The notes beneath the pieces are model-generated. The model searched no databases and was not told the DNA's origin. It saw only the letters and a list, made by a program, of their open reading frames with translations. Below, one piece after another: positions 18,213 through 29,584 of a stretch of DNA of 64,000 bases (position 1 is its first letter; each line of letters begins with the position of its first letter). The stretch lies in the NCBI GenBank assembly GCA_023205875.1, contig CP060761.1, positions 496,001 through 560,000 on the forward strand. The letters run 5' to 3'. Source of the DNA: Chloropicon primus. Taxonomy: Eukaryota; Chlorophyta; Chloropicophyceae; Chloropicales; Chloropicaceae. A program made the position numbers and the translations under genes.

Positions 18213-18793
18213 ATGTCGCACGCCATGAGACAGACGAGCAGAGTGAGCAGGGGACTCGCCAGACAGGTAAGGGAGTCACCTCCTTCTTCCGCACGAGCCA
18301 TCCGCCTCCACAGAGGAGAGGCCGGTCCGATCCGATCCGATCCGTGGAGAGATTGGGTGGGATTCCGTCGTCCTTCCCTTTGCGAGATGGTCGACCTGAC
18401 GCCTCTCGACTTGTTTGCTGACCACGCGAACCGCTTTTCTCCGCCTTCCTGCCGCATTCCGCACCATCAACAACGCGACGGCCGACGACACGACCGCAGG
18501 CACCAAAGCTGTCTGTGAGATCTCGTGGAGGAGCCACCAGGAGGGTGACCGTGAGCGCCGCCAGCGCCGACACCTTGGGCAAGGTGCAGGGCATCATCGC
18601 CGAGCAGCTCGGAACCGACGTCGAGAAGATCGGTTCGGACGCCAAGTTCGTCGACCTCGGAGCGGACTCCTTGGACACCGTGGAGATCATGATGGCCCTC
18701 GAGGAGGAGTTCGACATCACTCTGGACGAGGAGGGTGCCGAGAACATCGCCACCGTCCAGCAGGCCGCCGACATGATCGAGGACATGAAGTGA
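18213..18793 (+). CDS. ACP: Plastid-type acyl carrier protein
   Basis: ACP carries growing acyl chains on a phosphopantetheine arm in type II fatty-acid synthesis. Two exons, 18213-18266 (donor CAG/GTAAGG) and 18500-18793 (acceptor GACCGCAG), join in phase 0 to give 115 residues. The first 42 or so are Arg/Ser-rich with no acidic residues, a transit peptide ending near VTVSAAS. The mature part shows VGIIAEQLG-like helix I, the [20 protein letters not shown] attachment motif with Ser about 75, and [13 protein letters not shown]. This mature sequence is closer to chloroplast ACPs than to mitochondrial ones by its DTVEIxMxLEEEF text, as I know the families. Confidence 0.93.
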
Positions 18794-18934
18794 GGAGGTC
18801 TCCAAGCCCCCCTTGTCTTTGAATTCAGCGGAATAAAAGGGTGAACCGTGACACGGCGGACACATGCATACATACAGAAAACGAACGCGTTGCAACAGAT
18901 TTTTCGTAGTAAAGCTTAGTTAAAAAGAGAAGGT

Positions 18935-18972
18935 CCACCCCTCGCCTCGCCTCGCCTCGCCTCGCCTCGCCC
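18935..18972. repeat. (CTCGC)n tract at the 3' end of XPO7
   Basis: About seven tandem CTCGC units lie in the short gap between convergent ACP and XPO7, close to the XPO7 stop codon. Confidence 0.9.
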
Positions 18973-18977
18973 CGCTC

Positions 18978-21900
18978 TCACTTTTTCGCCCGAAAGTCGT
19001 GCCGGAATATGGTGAGGTTCTGCGTGAACTTGTCCCTGTTCTTCGGCTCCAAGGTCCTCGAGATGTTGACCATCAGCTTCTCGAAACACGTCGCCAAGCG
19101 CTGCTGCTTTTCCGTGGGCTGGAGGGCGATGATCTGCATCTTCAGGTCGTTGTAGATCTGCTCGTTCAGCAGGATCAGGCTCAGCATCGGCCTGCTCAGA
19201 CTCCACTGGTTGGAGCAGTCCTCGAAGAGCACGATCTCAAACAACGTCTTGAGTATGTTTGGGAAGATCTGCGGGTTCTTCTGGATGTGGGACACAAAGG
19301 CCTGGGTCGCAGGAGTCTGTGATTCCCCGTTCACGATGTTGTTGAAGTAGAAAGCTGCGAGGCTGTCGACGGCCGCCGCGCACTGGCTCGATATCGTGAC
19401 ATCCAAGCTCTTCATCCCCGTCTCCAGGGAGGTTCCTATGTGCATGAAGGTCGCGCTGTCCCTCGAAACGAGGAAGGCGGTGTGGCTGTGGGCCAGCACT
19501 TCGATCAGCTGGAAGTAGGCCCGCGCAAGCTTCTGGTACGCCATCAAGTGGTTCAGGGGAATGGACAGGACCATCCTCAGCGTGATGTCAAGGGCGTCAT
19601 TCAGGGAGGGGTCGCCGTAAAGCTCAAAGACGCCAAAGTTGACGTAGTTACCCGCAAGGCCCCTAAGAAGAATGGTGAAGCAGAGCGCCGCCCCCTTGTA
19701 CTTTTGCGTGTATACATCCTGGACGTTCGCCAGCTGCAGCACCCGCGTGCCGTGAGCGACGATGATTTTGGACGTCTCCCAGAAGAGCTTGATGCCGTTC
19801 GGGGACGACGCCTCAAAAGCCAGGCGTTGCGTTTTGTTCAGCACGAATTCCGCAAAGAATTTTAGGAGCGGGGTTGTGACCGGAGGAGTGTCCGTGTAGG
19901 CCTCCAGAGTTCTCCTTATCAGAGGCATGTGATCCGGGTACAGCCAGTCAAAGAGCATGGCGTAATTTCTCCTGCTGTTCGTTGCCATGGTCAACCCTCG
20001 CAGATCCCTGAACAACCCTATTAGCGAAGCCTTCACTTGCTCTGACCTGAACCGAGCCATGTCGTCCGCCTGCGACTCCATAGCCGCGAAGACCTGCTGG
20101 AAAGGCACCACAAAGGCTTTGAACTTGTTGGAATTGTCTTCCATAAACAGCAGCCGTCCCAGCGTCGCATAAAACGTGGTTCGGTGCCGGGTGTTGTCGG
20201 GCTCGTCCAGGAAAGGAAAGTGCTCGCGCGTGTGATGCCCCAGAATGTAGTTGATCGTGTTCAACTTGAGAAGCAGCTTCCCGCTCATGTACCCCGCGGC
20301 AAGGTCTTGGAACAGGGTCAAAGTCAAGTCCACGAGCTCCTCGCACTGTGGGAAAACTTTCAGATTCGTTGCAATCTTGTTGACAATGATGTCCAGAGCA
20401 GTGAGGTGGTCCTGAATGCCCACGTGCTCCTTCAGCGGGCCGTAGACCTTGGAGCTGTGAATGGCCTGCTCCCCCACGTAAACCCTTCTAAAGTTTTGGA
20501 AAAACGAGATCAAGGCCTTGTCTAGCCTCTGCCTGCTCCTGGTCCCGTACCTTTGCGTGTGGAAGCCGGAATCCATCACCCTAAGGAGCACGAAGACCCG
20601 CGCGGCGAGGTCGCCATCTATGCTCTCCTGGGACTCCGCGCTGCTGGAATTCAACCTTCCCCGTATCACGGCTCCTATGATGTACACTATCCAGGTGAGC
20701 TGCCCTTCTAGCAACACCAACTGGCTCGCGTCAGACCCAGCGGAAAGGTTGCTGCAATCCGTGAAGCCCTTGATCAACGGATCCGCAAGGCTGCACAAGT
20801 ACTTGGACAAGTCCTCGTACTGAAATCTGCACAGGAAAGGAAGGCAATCGAACTGCTCCTGCAGCTGCTCCTCGTTCTCCAGCATGTCCTCCACGGCTGG
20901 ATTTTGCAGCACCTGCTGCACAGAATCAAGCCTGGACGTGATGTAGGCCTCCGTGATTTTTGGCACGTAATTATCGAGCAAGCTTGGCTTATCACCCCTC
21001 AAGTAAGGCATGCTGCTCACGAGCCTCGACCACAATCCCAAGATGTAGTAGACCGAATTGCTCGCCCACTGCCAGGACACCAAGCTCTTTATGGTGAATT
21101 CTGCCACCCTCTGGATCCAGTCGCTGTAATTCTCTACCCCAACCAGCTCACTCAGCTGGTAATTTGTCTTGAGGCGGCCCAGCAGCCTGCAAAACTCGTG
21201 GTAATTCGCATGCTCATTAAGTCCCTTCTGGGTCATCAGGATCTCCCTAGTTCCATTGATGAGGTTTGTCAGATAGGTGTTCCTCTCGTGCTCACTGGCG
21301 AACAAGCTCCTTCTCACGCAAGCGAAACGCACCAGGCACTCAATGGCCTGGTTGCTGAGGGGTGGCTGGGTCGCGCCGTAAATATCGAAGAACAGCTTCA
21401 TTGTGCCGGGCTCCTCCATCACGGACCGCCACGCGGATGGAACCTGAATCGTCCCAAGATCCTCGTTACTCTCGTCAAGGGAGGTGCCCACGAAATCAAA
21501 GCAGAGGCATTTCAGGGCAAGACTAATGGCCTGCTCCTTGATCCTGTCCCTGTTCTGGTCATGCATGTTTGGGCCGAACTCCCTCAGGGAGGACAGGGCC
21601 GTTTGAAAGATCGAAAGCAGACCAATGTCCCTAAAGCTCACCGCACATTTTCTGTGCTGAGTGAGCGACCTTCCGGGCAGAGGTTGGTTCATCTCTGCAA
21701 CAAGTTGGTTCAGCACCCTCAAACCGAGAAGGTAGTGATCAAGCGAATTCATTCCAAGAAACTTCTTGCCATCGTCGACAATGTTCCTATGCTGGTCGTC
21801 CTCGAACCAACCCAGCTTGACTGTCCTCGCGAGCAACTGAATCAGTTGCGTGATCACGAAAACCTGCCAAGACGAAGAGAGTGTGCGTGTGTGTGTGCGC

Positions 21901-22573
21901 GCGCGCGTCAGTCATGCGACCAGGCAAATGGTAATGAAACCCATCAGTCTCCCTACGCTATCGTCACACACCAAGGTGTAAGACAGTACGAATAAATATA
22001 GGACTTCATCATATGGGCTCAACTCCTCCAAGCTTTGGCCGATAACGCTGGCGACGAGTGCGTGGCACTTCCACTTACCTGGCAGTTCGGTCCCCTGCTG
22101 GCCAAATAACCGAGCACATAGTTTTTAATGTCGAGCAAGAGGGCTTTGTTCACGCCCTGCTCGGTGACTATTTTCAACAAGCTCGACGAAGCCAGCTGCA
22201 AAGAGGAAAGCAAAAGCATAACAAACCCAAGGAAAGCAGCAAACAAGGTGAACAAGACAAAAGCGAAAGTCAGTTCACTCCATCAAGCCGAGTGAATCCT
22301 CCTGAATGGCGGAGAGCAGCGTGCCAGGAAAGCAGAAGATGCCAAAGAGCCAAGGAGGGGTTAGGTTGTTTCCAGAGAGAGAGAGTGACGTACCAGTTGA
22401 GCATAAGGACTCGTGGAGTTGTCTAAGATCGCTTTGCATTGCGGAGCATATTCCGAAGAGGAGGAGAACACCACAAGAACGCTCTCTGCATGCTTGCGTT
22501 CGGCGTGATCCTGTGCGTTATAGAGCCTCTCGCAAAGCTGCTCCAATTGTGGCAACTGTTGCAAGCTGTCCAT
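18978..22573 (-). CDS. XPO7: Exportin-7 (RanBP16) karyopherin
   Basis: XPO7 is an importin-beta-type nuclear transport receptor that works with RanGTP. Three exons read on the minus strand: 22573-22394 (MDSLQQLPQLEQLCERLYNA), 22195-22079 and 21863-18978. All are in phase 0 with donors GTACGT and GTAAGT and acceptors TTTGCAG and TTGGCAG, giving 1060 residues, close to the human length. Diagnostic text includes LDIKNYVLGYLASRGP, LIQLLARTVKLGWFEDD, FDFVGTSLDESNEDLGTIQ, VRRSLFASEHER and NYHEFCRLLGRLKTNYQLSE. The lack of frame breaks over the 2.9-kb last exon makes this secure. Repeat B rather than a GPE lies upstream of the start. Confidence 0.96.
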
Positions 22574-22799
22574 AATGTTTTTTCCTCCCGAGGACCGGAA
22601 CGCGGCAACGCGATCGTCCGTCCTCTTCCACTCCTCACCCCCCGCCACCTCTGGGTGAAGTGAAGGACGCGAGTCTTGTCCTCTCCAGCCGGTGACCTTC
22701 CTCCTCCCTCTTCCCCTCTTCCCCTCTTCCCTCTTCCCCTCTTCCCCTCTTCCCTCTCTCTCTCTCTCTCTCTCTAGTTGCCCTTCCTTCTCTCTGCAA

Positions 22800-22950
22800 T
22801 CCTCGAGGAGGGAGAGGATGAAGGGGAGGGGAGGGGAGGGAGGGAGGAGAGGAGGACTGCATTGGGAGCGGGAGGGACTGCATTGACTTCCGGTGCCTCT
22901 CAGTGGCTTCCATCTTGGCTTTTGTTTCGTTTCGTCCACCAGAAGCACTG
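22800..22950 (-). repeat. Dispersed repeat B, copy 2, upstream of XPO7
   Basis: Matches 10310-10465 with a few substitutions and the same orientation. It shares GAGGACTGCATTGGGAGCGG, GGTGCCTCTCAGTGGCTTCC, ATCTTGGCTTTTGTTTCG and TCCACCAGAAGCA. It lies 230-380 bp before the XPO7 ATG. Confidence 0.85.
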
Positions 22951-23114
22951 GCTGAGAGAGAGTGAGAGAGACAGAGAGAAAGCGATTGATGATGATGATG
23001 ATGATGATGCAGGGAGGGAAGGCAGGAGGAAGGGACGCGTCCATGCTGTTGTTGTTGTTGTTGTTGTTGCTGCTGCTGCTGTTGTTACACACAGTTGTAC
23101 ATGAGTTTCTTGCG
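22951..23114. other. Spacer between XPO7 upstream region and BRAP 3' end
   Basis: This spacer holds (GAT)n at 22985-23010 and a (GTT)/(GCT) tract at 23045-23090. No gene is seen. Confidence 0.4.
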
Positions 23115-24824
23115 TCACTGGAGGGTCTTCTTCATCTTGAGCTTGTTCTTGAGCCTAGCATGAGTCGCGTTCCTGCCCTTGCTGGATCCTGGCTGGCCGT
23201 GGTCCTCGTCCTCGTCCTCGCTGCCCAAGGTCACGGTGGAGTCCCTGATTTCCTCCTGAGAGATGTCCTCGTGCTGAGAGACCATCGACTGGGCCTCGAG
23301 GTAGACCATGAGGTCCCTGACCTGCTCCTGGAGGTCCTTGATGACGGCATCCTTCTCCTCCAGCTTGGATTTCGCCAAGTTCACCTCCTCCCGCCACTTG
23401 TCCTTGTCGCGCAGGACGGACTCGCTCAAATCTTTCAGAAAGCTGTTCTCCTTCTCAAAGTCTTCTCGCAGCTTCTTTTCCCAGCCCTTGCGGCTTGCCT
23501 CGAGGTGCCTTGCCTTGCTCAACGCCGCGTTCGACATTTCTCTCTCCATGGCGACTTGCTGCCTCATCTCCTGCAGCTGCCCTTCGAAGTACTCCGTCTG
23601 GGACCCAAGCTGCGCCATGAGCAGGTGGTTGTACTCCAGGGTTATGGCCTCCAGCTTGCTGGTCAGGATGACGTCCTGGTGTTTCTCAGCCAGCTTCTTG
23701 TCCTCCCCCCTCTCGCTGCTCCCCCCCGGCTGCTCCATGGGCTCGACATCGCCGTTGGCGGGCACCTCCACCAAATAGTGCTGGCCATCCACCTTGCTCC
23801 TGATCAGCCTGTGGACGTACTCGTCGCCCACGTAGTCCCACACCCTCTGGCTTTGGAGCTCCATGGCGTAGCAGTGCCCCGTCTCCAGCCAATGGGTCCG
23901 GGCGTGCCCCCTGGCATACCTCCCGCAACCCACGTGGCCACAAATGATGCAGATCCACAGGTCCTCTCTCCCATCGCAGACTTGGCACTGCGTTCTTTGC
24001 GCGTCCTCTGACTCCATTTGACTGTACCTGCAAACGGGGCAGCTCGTCATCGTGCACTTCTTCAGGCACTCTGGATGAAAGTCGTGATTGCACATGGTCG
24101 TAGCTATCCCGGTGATGTGAGCGTCAAGCCTCTCCAGGCAGACCGGACACGTGGGCATCTCCGTCTCCACTTCTAGCGTGCCCGCACACCCGGCTTCCTT
24201 TCCCTCCTTGGGGCACTCTGAGCCTTTCTCTATGCCCTCGCCCTCGCTCAGGAGTTTGCAAGACTGAACGAACACGCACCTGCAGGTGTCCTCCTCGAGG
24301 GAAGAGTACTTCTTCCCGTCGTACGCCAAGTAAAACTCGTCCGCCATATCTTGGGTCCTGAACTCCAGTATGCAGGATGCGCTCATCTTGCTCGAGAGAG
24401 AGTCCCTCGAGCCGCTAACCTCGTCCTCCCCTTGCTCGGCGTGGCCATTATTCCCGCCAACGCCCGGAAGCTCCAAGGTTCCCTGCCTCACGAACCGTAT
24501 CCTGTGCATGCTCTGCAGGAAAGCCCCGAAGAACTTGAAAGTATCCGCCGGGATGAAAGACGGCGGGAGCGCGAGGAGGCACAGGGTGGACGACCGAAGC
24601 TCGGGCAGCGCTGTGATCGCCTTCGACTCGATCTCTGACGTCGAAGGGATCCTCACTTTCCCTCCCTCCGTCCTCTCCACCGGCCTGAACAATCGCAGAC
24701 TCCCTTGGATGTTCTCCACTGACGGGTTCCCGAGGGAGAAAGGTATCTCCACCCCCGCACTGCGCATCACGCAAGAGCTCAAGTCCTCGTCCTCGGCTCC
24801 TGACGCCATGATATAAGCATTCAT
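23115..24824 (-). CDS. BRAP: BRAP/BRAP2-type RING and UBP zinc-finger E3 ligase
   Basis: The protein has 569 residues and the exact domain order of BRCA1-associated protein. First comes a BRAP2 RRM-like domain about 60-190 (LCLLALPPSFIPADTFKFF ... ILEFRTQDMADEFYLAYDGK). A RING finger follows near 225-268 (CPVCLERLDAHITG, MCNHDFHPECL, CPVCRY), then a UBP-type zinc finger (CQVCDGREDLWICIICGHVG, CGRYARGHARTHWLETGHCY), then a long coiled coil to the end. BRAP proteins bind ubiquitin and nuclear localisation signals; in plants the family (BRIZ) acts in germination. An ATG at 24809 (MASGAED) is an equally good start. A minus GPE lies about 260 bp upstream. Confidence 0.93.
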   Translation of the reverse strand: MNAYIMASGAEDEDLSSCVMRSAGVEIPFSLGNPSVENIQGSLRLFRPVERTEGGKVRIPSTSEIESKAITALPELRSSTLCLLALPPSFIPADTFKFFGAFLQSMHRIRFVRQGTLELPGVGGNNGHAEQGEDEVSGSRDSLSSKMSASCILEFRTQDMADEFYLAYDGKKYSSLEEDTCRCVFVQSCKLLSEGEGIEKGSECPKEGKEAGCAGTLEVETEMPTCPVCLERLDAHITGIATTMCNHDFHPECLKKCTMTSCPVCRYSQMESEDAQRTQCQVCDGREDLWICIICGHVGCGRYARGHARTHWLETGHCYAMELQSQRVWDYVGDEYVHRLIRSKVDGQHYLVEVPANGDVEPMEQPGGSSERGEDKKLAEKHQDVILTSKLEAITLEYNHLLMAQLGSQTEYFEGQLQEMRQQVAMEREMSNAALSKARHLEASRKGWEKKLREDFEKENSFLKDLSESVLRDKDKWREEVNLAKSKLEEKDAVIKDLQEQVRDLMVYLEAQSMVSQHEDISQEEIRDSTVTLGSEDEDEDHGQPGSSKGRNATHARLKNKLKMKKTLQ

Positions 24825-25084
24825 TCCCTCTCACACCGAGCCGAAACCCACTGGACCACCACCCTCACCAAACGCTCTCCTCCTCTCTCTCTCGCTCCCC
24901 GTCCCTTCTGAGCCACGAAACCGAGAAAGCGATCTTTTCAGTCGAATTGTCGCGACACTAGCTACCGTCCAACGCCGACCACTTCCCCTCCCAGGACTCC
25001 AACCTCCCTCCCCTTCCTCGACAAAGTCACTCAATCCCAATCGAATCCTGCTTCAGCAAACACTGATGCGAACCTCTTCAAGCA

Positions 25085-25137
25085 CTCCGCGAGTCAAACG
25101 AGTCAAGCAAGGTACCGTTCGAAAGATCTTGAGACAT
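25085..25137 (-). promoter_or_regulatory. GPE, minus copy, upstream of BRAP
   Basis: On the plus strand it reads GAGTCAAACGAGTCAAGCAA, GGTACC, GTTCGAAAGATCTTGAGAC, matching the ACCAATCGAAAGATCGCGAG form seen before other minus-strand genes. Confidence 0.65.
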
Positions 25138-25379
25138 ACTTTCACCCTGCACTCCTCACCCTCGCCATCTTCCCCTTACCTTCGTCATCACCCTCGTCTT
25201 CCCTCCCCTCCTTCCTCCATCGCCTCTCTCTCTCCTTTCTCTCCTCTTCACTTTTAGCTCTAGGGTTTCCGAGCCGTCGATCGAGAGCGAGAGAGAAAGA
25301 GAAAGAGAGAGAGAGAGAAGCGTAGGACGACGAGGGACGGGAGTGGGTGAAGCGTAGGGTCACGCAGATCGACGGAGCA

Positions 25380-25435
25380 TCTTTTCACCTTTCGAAAGAG
25401 CCCTCTTTCATACCAAACGACCCAGTGGAAGAGGA
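25380..25435 (+). promoter_or_regulatory. GPE, plus copy, about 100 bp before the V-ATPase B gene
   Basis: Reads CACCTTTCGAAAGAGCCC, TCTTTCATACCAAACGACCC, AGTGGAAGAGGATTT. The palindromic core TTTCGAAA is intact, and the terminal GGTGAGGAT is altered to GGAAGAGGAT. Confidence 0.7.
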
Positions 25436-25531
25436 TTTCATCCCATTTTTTGGTTCCCAACACACGACGCGACCAGAGGATTGCCATTGTTGTTCTTGTC
25501 CACGGCAGAGACAGCCAGACAGAGAGAGAGG

Positions 25532-27203
25532 ATGGACGTGACATCGCTTATGGCGCAAGCCACCATTGACGTCTCCATGGCAAAGGCCGGAGAGGCGGGA
25601 GGTACGTTTTCATTCCATTTCATTTCATTACCTTCCGTTTGGGTTGGGTTGGGTTGGGTTGGGTTCTGACTGATGGATGGGATGGGATGTGGATGGATCG
25701 CGCTCTTGTTCTTGTTCTTGTTCTTGTTCTTGTGCAGGATGCGAGCCTCACTTGGAGTACAAGACGGTGAGCGGAGTGAGCGGGCCGCTTGTTGTACTGG
25801 ACAGGGTGAAGAACCCCAAGTTCGCAGAAATCGTGAACCTCAAGCTGGGAGACGGCACGATCAGGAGGGGACAGGTCTTGGAGGTGGACGGTGAGAAGGC
25901 AGTTGTGCAGGTGTTCGAGGGAACGAGTGGAATCGACAACAAGCACACGTCGTGCACGTTTACTGGAGAGATTCTGAAGACGCCAGTGTCGAGGGATATG
26001 CTCGGAAGGATCTTCAACGGCAGCGGAAAGCCGATCGATGACGGTCCCGAGGTCCTCGCGGAGGCTTACCTTGACATCCAGGGAATGCCCATCAACCCCT
26101 CAGAGAGAACGTACCCCGAGGAGATGATTCAGACGGGAATCTCGACGATCGACGTGATGAACTCCATCGCAAGAGGTCAGAAGATTCCTTTGTTCTCTGC
26201 GGCTGGTCTCCCGCACAACGAAATCGCTGCCCAGATTTGCAGGCAAGCTGGTTTGGTGAAGCACCCGGACGGCAAGAAGGCCCACGGCCACTCCGAGCCG
26301 GAGGTCAACCTCCTCGGTGAGACGACCGCGGCTGAGGCTGGGGAGGAGGAGGAGGACTTCGCCATCGTCTTCGCTGCCATGGGAGTGAACATGGAGACGG
26401 CGTCCTTCTTCAAGCAAGATTTCGAGGAGAACGGCTCGCTGGAGAAGGTCGTCCTTTTCCTCAACCTGGCGAACGATCCTACGATTGAGAGGATTATCAC
26501 CCCGAGAATTGCCTTGACCACGGCAGAGTACCTCGCGTACGAGTGCGGCAAGCACGTGCTGGTCATTTTGACGGATATGTCCTCGTACGCCGACGCCCTG
26601 AGAGAAGTCTCGGCTGCCAGAGAGGAGGTGCCCGGAAGGAGAGGATACCCCGGATACATGTACACGGATTTGGCCACTATCTACGAGAGGGCCGGAAGGA
26701 TCGAAGGGAGGAAGGGCTCCATCACGCAGCTGCCTATCCTGTCGATGCCCAACGATGACATCACACATCCAATTCCTGATCTCACTGGGTACATTACGGA
26801 GGGACAGATCTACATTGACAGACAGCTGCACAACAGGCAGATTTTCCCACCTGTCAACGTGCTTCCCTCCCTCAGTCGTTTGATGAAGAGTGCCATTGGC
26901 GAAGGCATGACGAGGGACGACCATTCCTCCGTCTCGAACCAAATGTATGCTTGCTATGCCATCGGAAAGGACGTGCTGGCCATGAAGGCTGTTGTGGGAG
27001 AAGAGGCGTTGAGTGACGAGGATTTGTTGTACTTGCAGTTCTTGGAGAAGTTCGAGTCCAAGTTCGTGGCGCAGGGCGCCTACGAAACGAGGACCATCTT
27101 CGACTCGCTGGATTTGGCATGGTCGCTGCTTCGCCTGTTCCCAAGGGAGATGTTGAGAAGGATTGACATCAAAACCTTGGACAAGTACTATGACAGGAAA
27201 TAG
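25532..27203 (+). CDS. VMA2: V-type proton ATPase subunit B
   Basis: Subunit B is the non-catalytic nucleotide-binding subunit of the V1 head that acidifies vacuole and endomembranes. A 70-nt first exon ([20 protein letters not shown]) ends at donor GTACGT (25602). The second exon begins at 25738 after TTGTGCAG, and the reading frame is restored as [20 protein letters not shown]. The 511-residue product includes [40 protein letters not shown] and [20 protein letters not shown], all near-invariant in the family. The intron carries (TTGGG)n at 25638-25664 and (TTCTTG)n at 25704-25735. It converges on PPWD1 with a 169-bp gap. Confidence 0.97.
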
Positions 27204-27372
27204 AGACACACGGTTAAAACGCCTAGGAACAAGATGCGACTTTTGGCTAGGGACGGCTTTGGTGCAGCAACCGAACATTGTAAAAAAATTCTAACACCAT
27301 CTTTCATTCTAGTAGCTGTCCCCCCTGTTCCCCCGTAATGTAATGCCCACCGCCACGATCGCTTCTCCGTCC

Positions 27373-29367
27373 CTAGTTCGTCACGGTGACGCTCTGAATC
27401 TTGATATCCTCGAGGGGCTTGTCGTTCGTGTCGACCTTCACCCTCTCGATCGTGTAGCAGACATCCGCGCCCTTTGTCACCCTGCCAAAAACGGTGTGCT
27501 TCCCGTCAAGCCAGGTGCAGGGCACCGTGGTGATGAAGAACTGGCTTCCGTTTGTGTTCGGCCCACAGTTTGCCATGCTCAAGGTGTAGGGCCGATCATG
27601 CTTCAGGTCCGGGTCAATCTCGTCCTCAAACTCCCCTCCCCAGCACGACTCTCCCCCGGTTCCGTCCCCGAGGGGGTCTCCCGTCTGGATCATGAACCCT
27701 TTGATCACCCTGTGGAAAATGACTCCCTGGTAGTAGTTGTTTCGGCTGTGAACGGTGAAGTTCTCCACCGTCTTGGGGCACTTGTCCCCGTACAGCTCCA
27801 CCCGAATGTCTCCGTAGGTCGTGTGGAGGACCGCCTCCTTGGCAAGCTTGCTGTCAGCCTTGGCCCCCTCGGCCTCTGGGAGGAACTCGTCCACCACAGG
27901 CTTTTCGTTGAAGATGTCTCTTCCCAGAGTCACGTCATCGCAGTCCTCCGGCTCTCGCTTGGAGAACAGGTAGAACCTGCCCTTTTTGAACGCACAAGCG
28001 AACAGGGTGGGGTCCGCTTCGATTCCCTTGATGACCCCAGATTGAATCGCCGTGGACAGTTTGGCCTTGGAGGCGACGGACTGTGCCACGCCCTGATACA
28101 GTGCCACGTGGGTGAACCTCTCCGTGTTCTCCACCTTTCCCAGCATGCGGCTCACCTTGTTGGTGTGGATGTTCACTACCTTGACCCCAAGCAACGTGGA
28201 GTAGATCAAGAAATTGCTGCTCTCGTCGAAGACCGCGTTCGGGGTCGAAACGATGTCTTGGTTCGTGACGTCTCCCTCCAAGCTGGCCAGCCGCTGCAAG
28301 GCGGCCTGGTATTTCTTCTCGATGGCCAATCGTCGGCCAAAGTCGATGTCCTCGAGGGCGAACGCCTCAGACCCGCCATCCTGCAGGCTCTGCGAGGCCT
28401 CCAGGGTCTCATCGTAGACTCTCTTCAGCTTCCCTGTCGCAAAGGAAAACAGCCTTATCCGAAAATCCGTGCACATGCAAGCAAAGTACTTTCCATCGGG
28501 ACTTACGCTCAAAGACAGAGCAGTGCACTTTGCCTTGGCCAGATCGAAGAGGTGCGTGTCCGTCTTGTACTTGAACCCCGTGGCATCTGGTGGGAACGAT
28601 TCGAACGAAGTGCCCCCGGCCTCGGTCACCATTCGCCAGTACTCCACCACTCCCTTCCTGTCGACGGACACCATGGTGCCTGCTGCCTGGTTGTACGCCA
28701 TGGCCATCACGGGGGCCCGGTGACCCTTGAAGATCGCCTCGGTGGTAACGTCCTTGGAATCCGCGCGAGTGGCCGTCGCCGAGAGGTGGTCCACGACGTG
28801 GATGGACCCTGTGTGGAACCCTATCGCGAGCCGGAGCTGGGACGACGTGTCACCCTTCTCCTGCGTCCAGCATATCGAAGTCGGCCTCGCATGCAGACCG
28901 ATCATGGAGATCATGTCGAAGTTCGAGACGTCAAAGATCTTCACCTGGCGATCCTCTGAAGCGGTCGCCAGCAACGCGCCGTCCAAGGAGCACGCCATCG
29001 ACGTGATGTGAGTCAGGTGCGCTCGGAACACCTTGACAAACTCTATGCCCTCCTTCCCCTTCTTCCAGAACTTGATGAATCCGTCCCGACTCGCAGTGAT
29101 CACGAAGTCTGACTTGGACCCAGTGGACAAGATATGCGTCACGTCATCCCTGTGCATGTAACTCTTCTCGTACATCTCCGAGCAGGGCAGGGCATCCAAG
29201 TACGCTTTCTCGTAAGGCAAGTTCTTCTTCCTCCTCTTCCTCTTGGGTCTCTCGTCCTCCTCTGGCATCGGACCAGGCATCGGGCCAACCATCTCGTCCA
29301 GACCCTCGCCGTCCTCCTCTGGTCCAGGCATCGGACCAGGCATCGGACCAACTTCCTCCTCCTCCAT
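27373..29367 (-). CDS. PPWD1: PPWD1-type WD40-cyclophilin (peptidyl-prolyl isomerase)
   Basis: This is a spliceosome-associated cyclophilin. The 664-residue protein starts at ATG 29367; the longer frame starts at GTG. An unusual N-terminal repeat of MPGPMPG / EEDE units runs over the first 40 residues. Then come WD40 repeats (VTHILSTGSKSDFVITASRD, ITSMACSLDGALLATASEDR, APVMAMAYNQAAGTMVSVDR). A complete C-terminal cyclophilin domain ends the protein (VELYGDKCPKTVENF, GVIFHRVIKGFMIQTGDP, NTNGSQFFITT, TWLDGKHTVFGRV). Catalytic Arg in FHRV and Phe in QFFIT are present. A minus GPE lies about 220 bp upstream. Confidence 0.95.
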   Translation of the reverse strand: MEEEEVGPMPGPMPGPEEDGEGLDEMVGPMPGPMPEEDERPKRKRRKKNLPYEKAYLDALPCSEMYEKSYMHRDDVTHILSTGSKSDFVITASRDGFIKFWKKGKEGIEFVKVFRAHLTHITSMACSLDGALLATASEDRQVKIFDVSNFDMISMIGLHARPTSICWTQEKGDTSSQLRLAIGFHTGSIHVVDHLSATATRADSKDVTTEAIFKGHRAPVMAMAYNQAAGTMVSVDRKGVVEYWRMVTEAGGTSFESFPPDATGFKYKTDTHLFDLAKAKCTALSLSVSPDGKYFACMCTDFRIRLFSFATGKLKRVYDETLEASQSLQDGGSEAFALEDIDFGRRLAIEKKYQAALQRLASLEGDVTNQDIVSTPNAVFDESSNFLIYSTLLGVKVVNIHTNKVSRMLGKVENTERFTHVALYQGVAQSVASKAKLSTAIQSGVIKGIEADPTLFACAFKKGRFYLFSKREPEDCDDVTLGRDIFNEKPVVDEFLPEAEGAKADSKLAKEAVLHTTYGDIRVELYGDKCPKTVENFTVHSRNNYYQGVIFHRVIKGFMIQTGDPLGDGTGGESCWGGEFEDEIDPDLKHDRPYTLSMANCGPNTNGSQFFITTVPCTWLDGKHTVFGRVTKGADVCYTIERVKVDTNDKPLEDIKIQSVTVTN

Positions 29368-29584
29368 CGAACCAAACAATTCTGTCACTCAAACGCTCTG
29401 GATGCTTTTACAACTCTTCCTCACCCAACACAAGCGAGCGTAACGCTCGCCAGCCCGATTCCTAACGTCAAGATCGTAGCCTGCGACGCTCAGAATCAAA
29501 ACACTCGCCACGAACCCGTCGTGGTGTTGAGATCAACACGAGGTCCTCCCTTCGTCCAAACCTTCTCCTCCCTCTGTCCCTCGC

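Noticed and set aside
25638-25664. (TTGGG)n as an internal telomere repeat
   Set aside because: It is a short run inside the V-ATPase B intron, without the usual plant or algal TTTAGGG or TTAGGG units.
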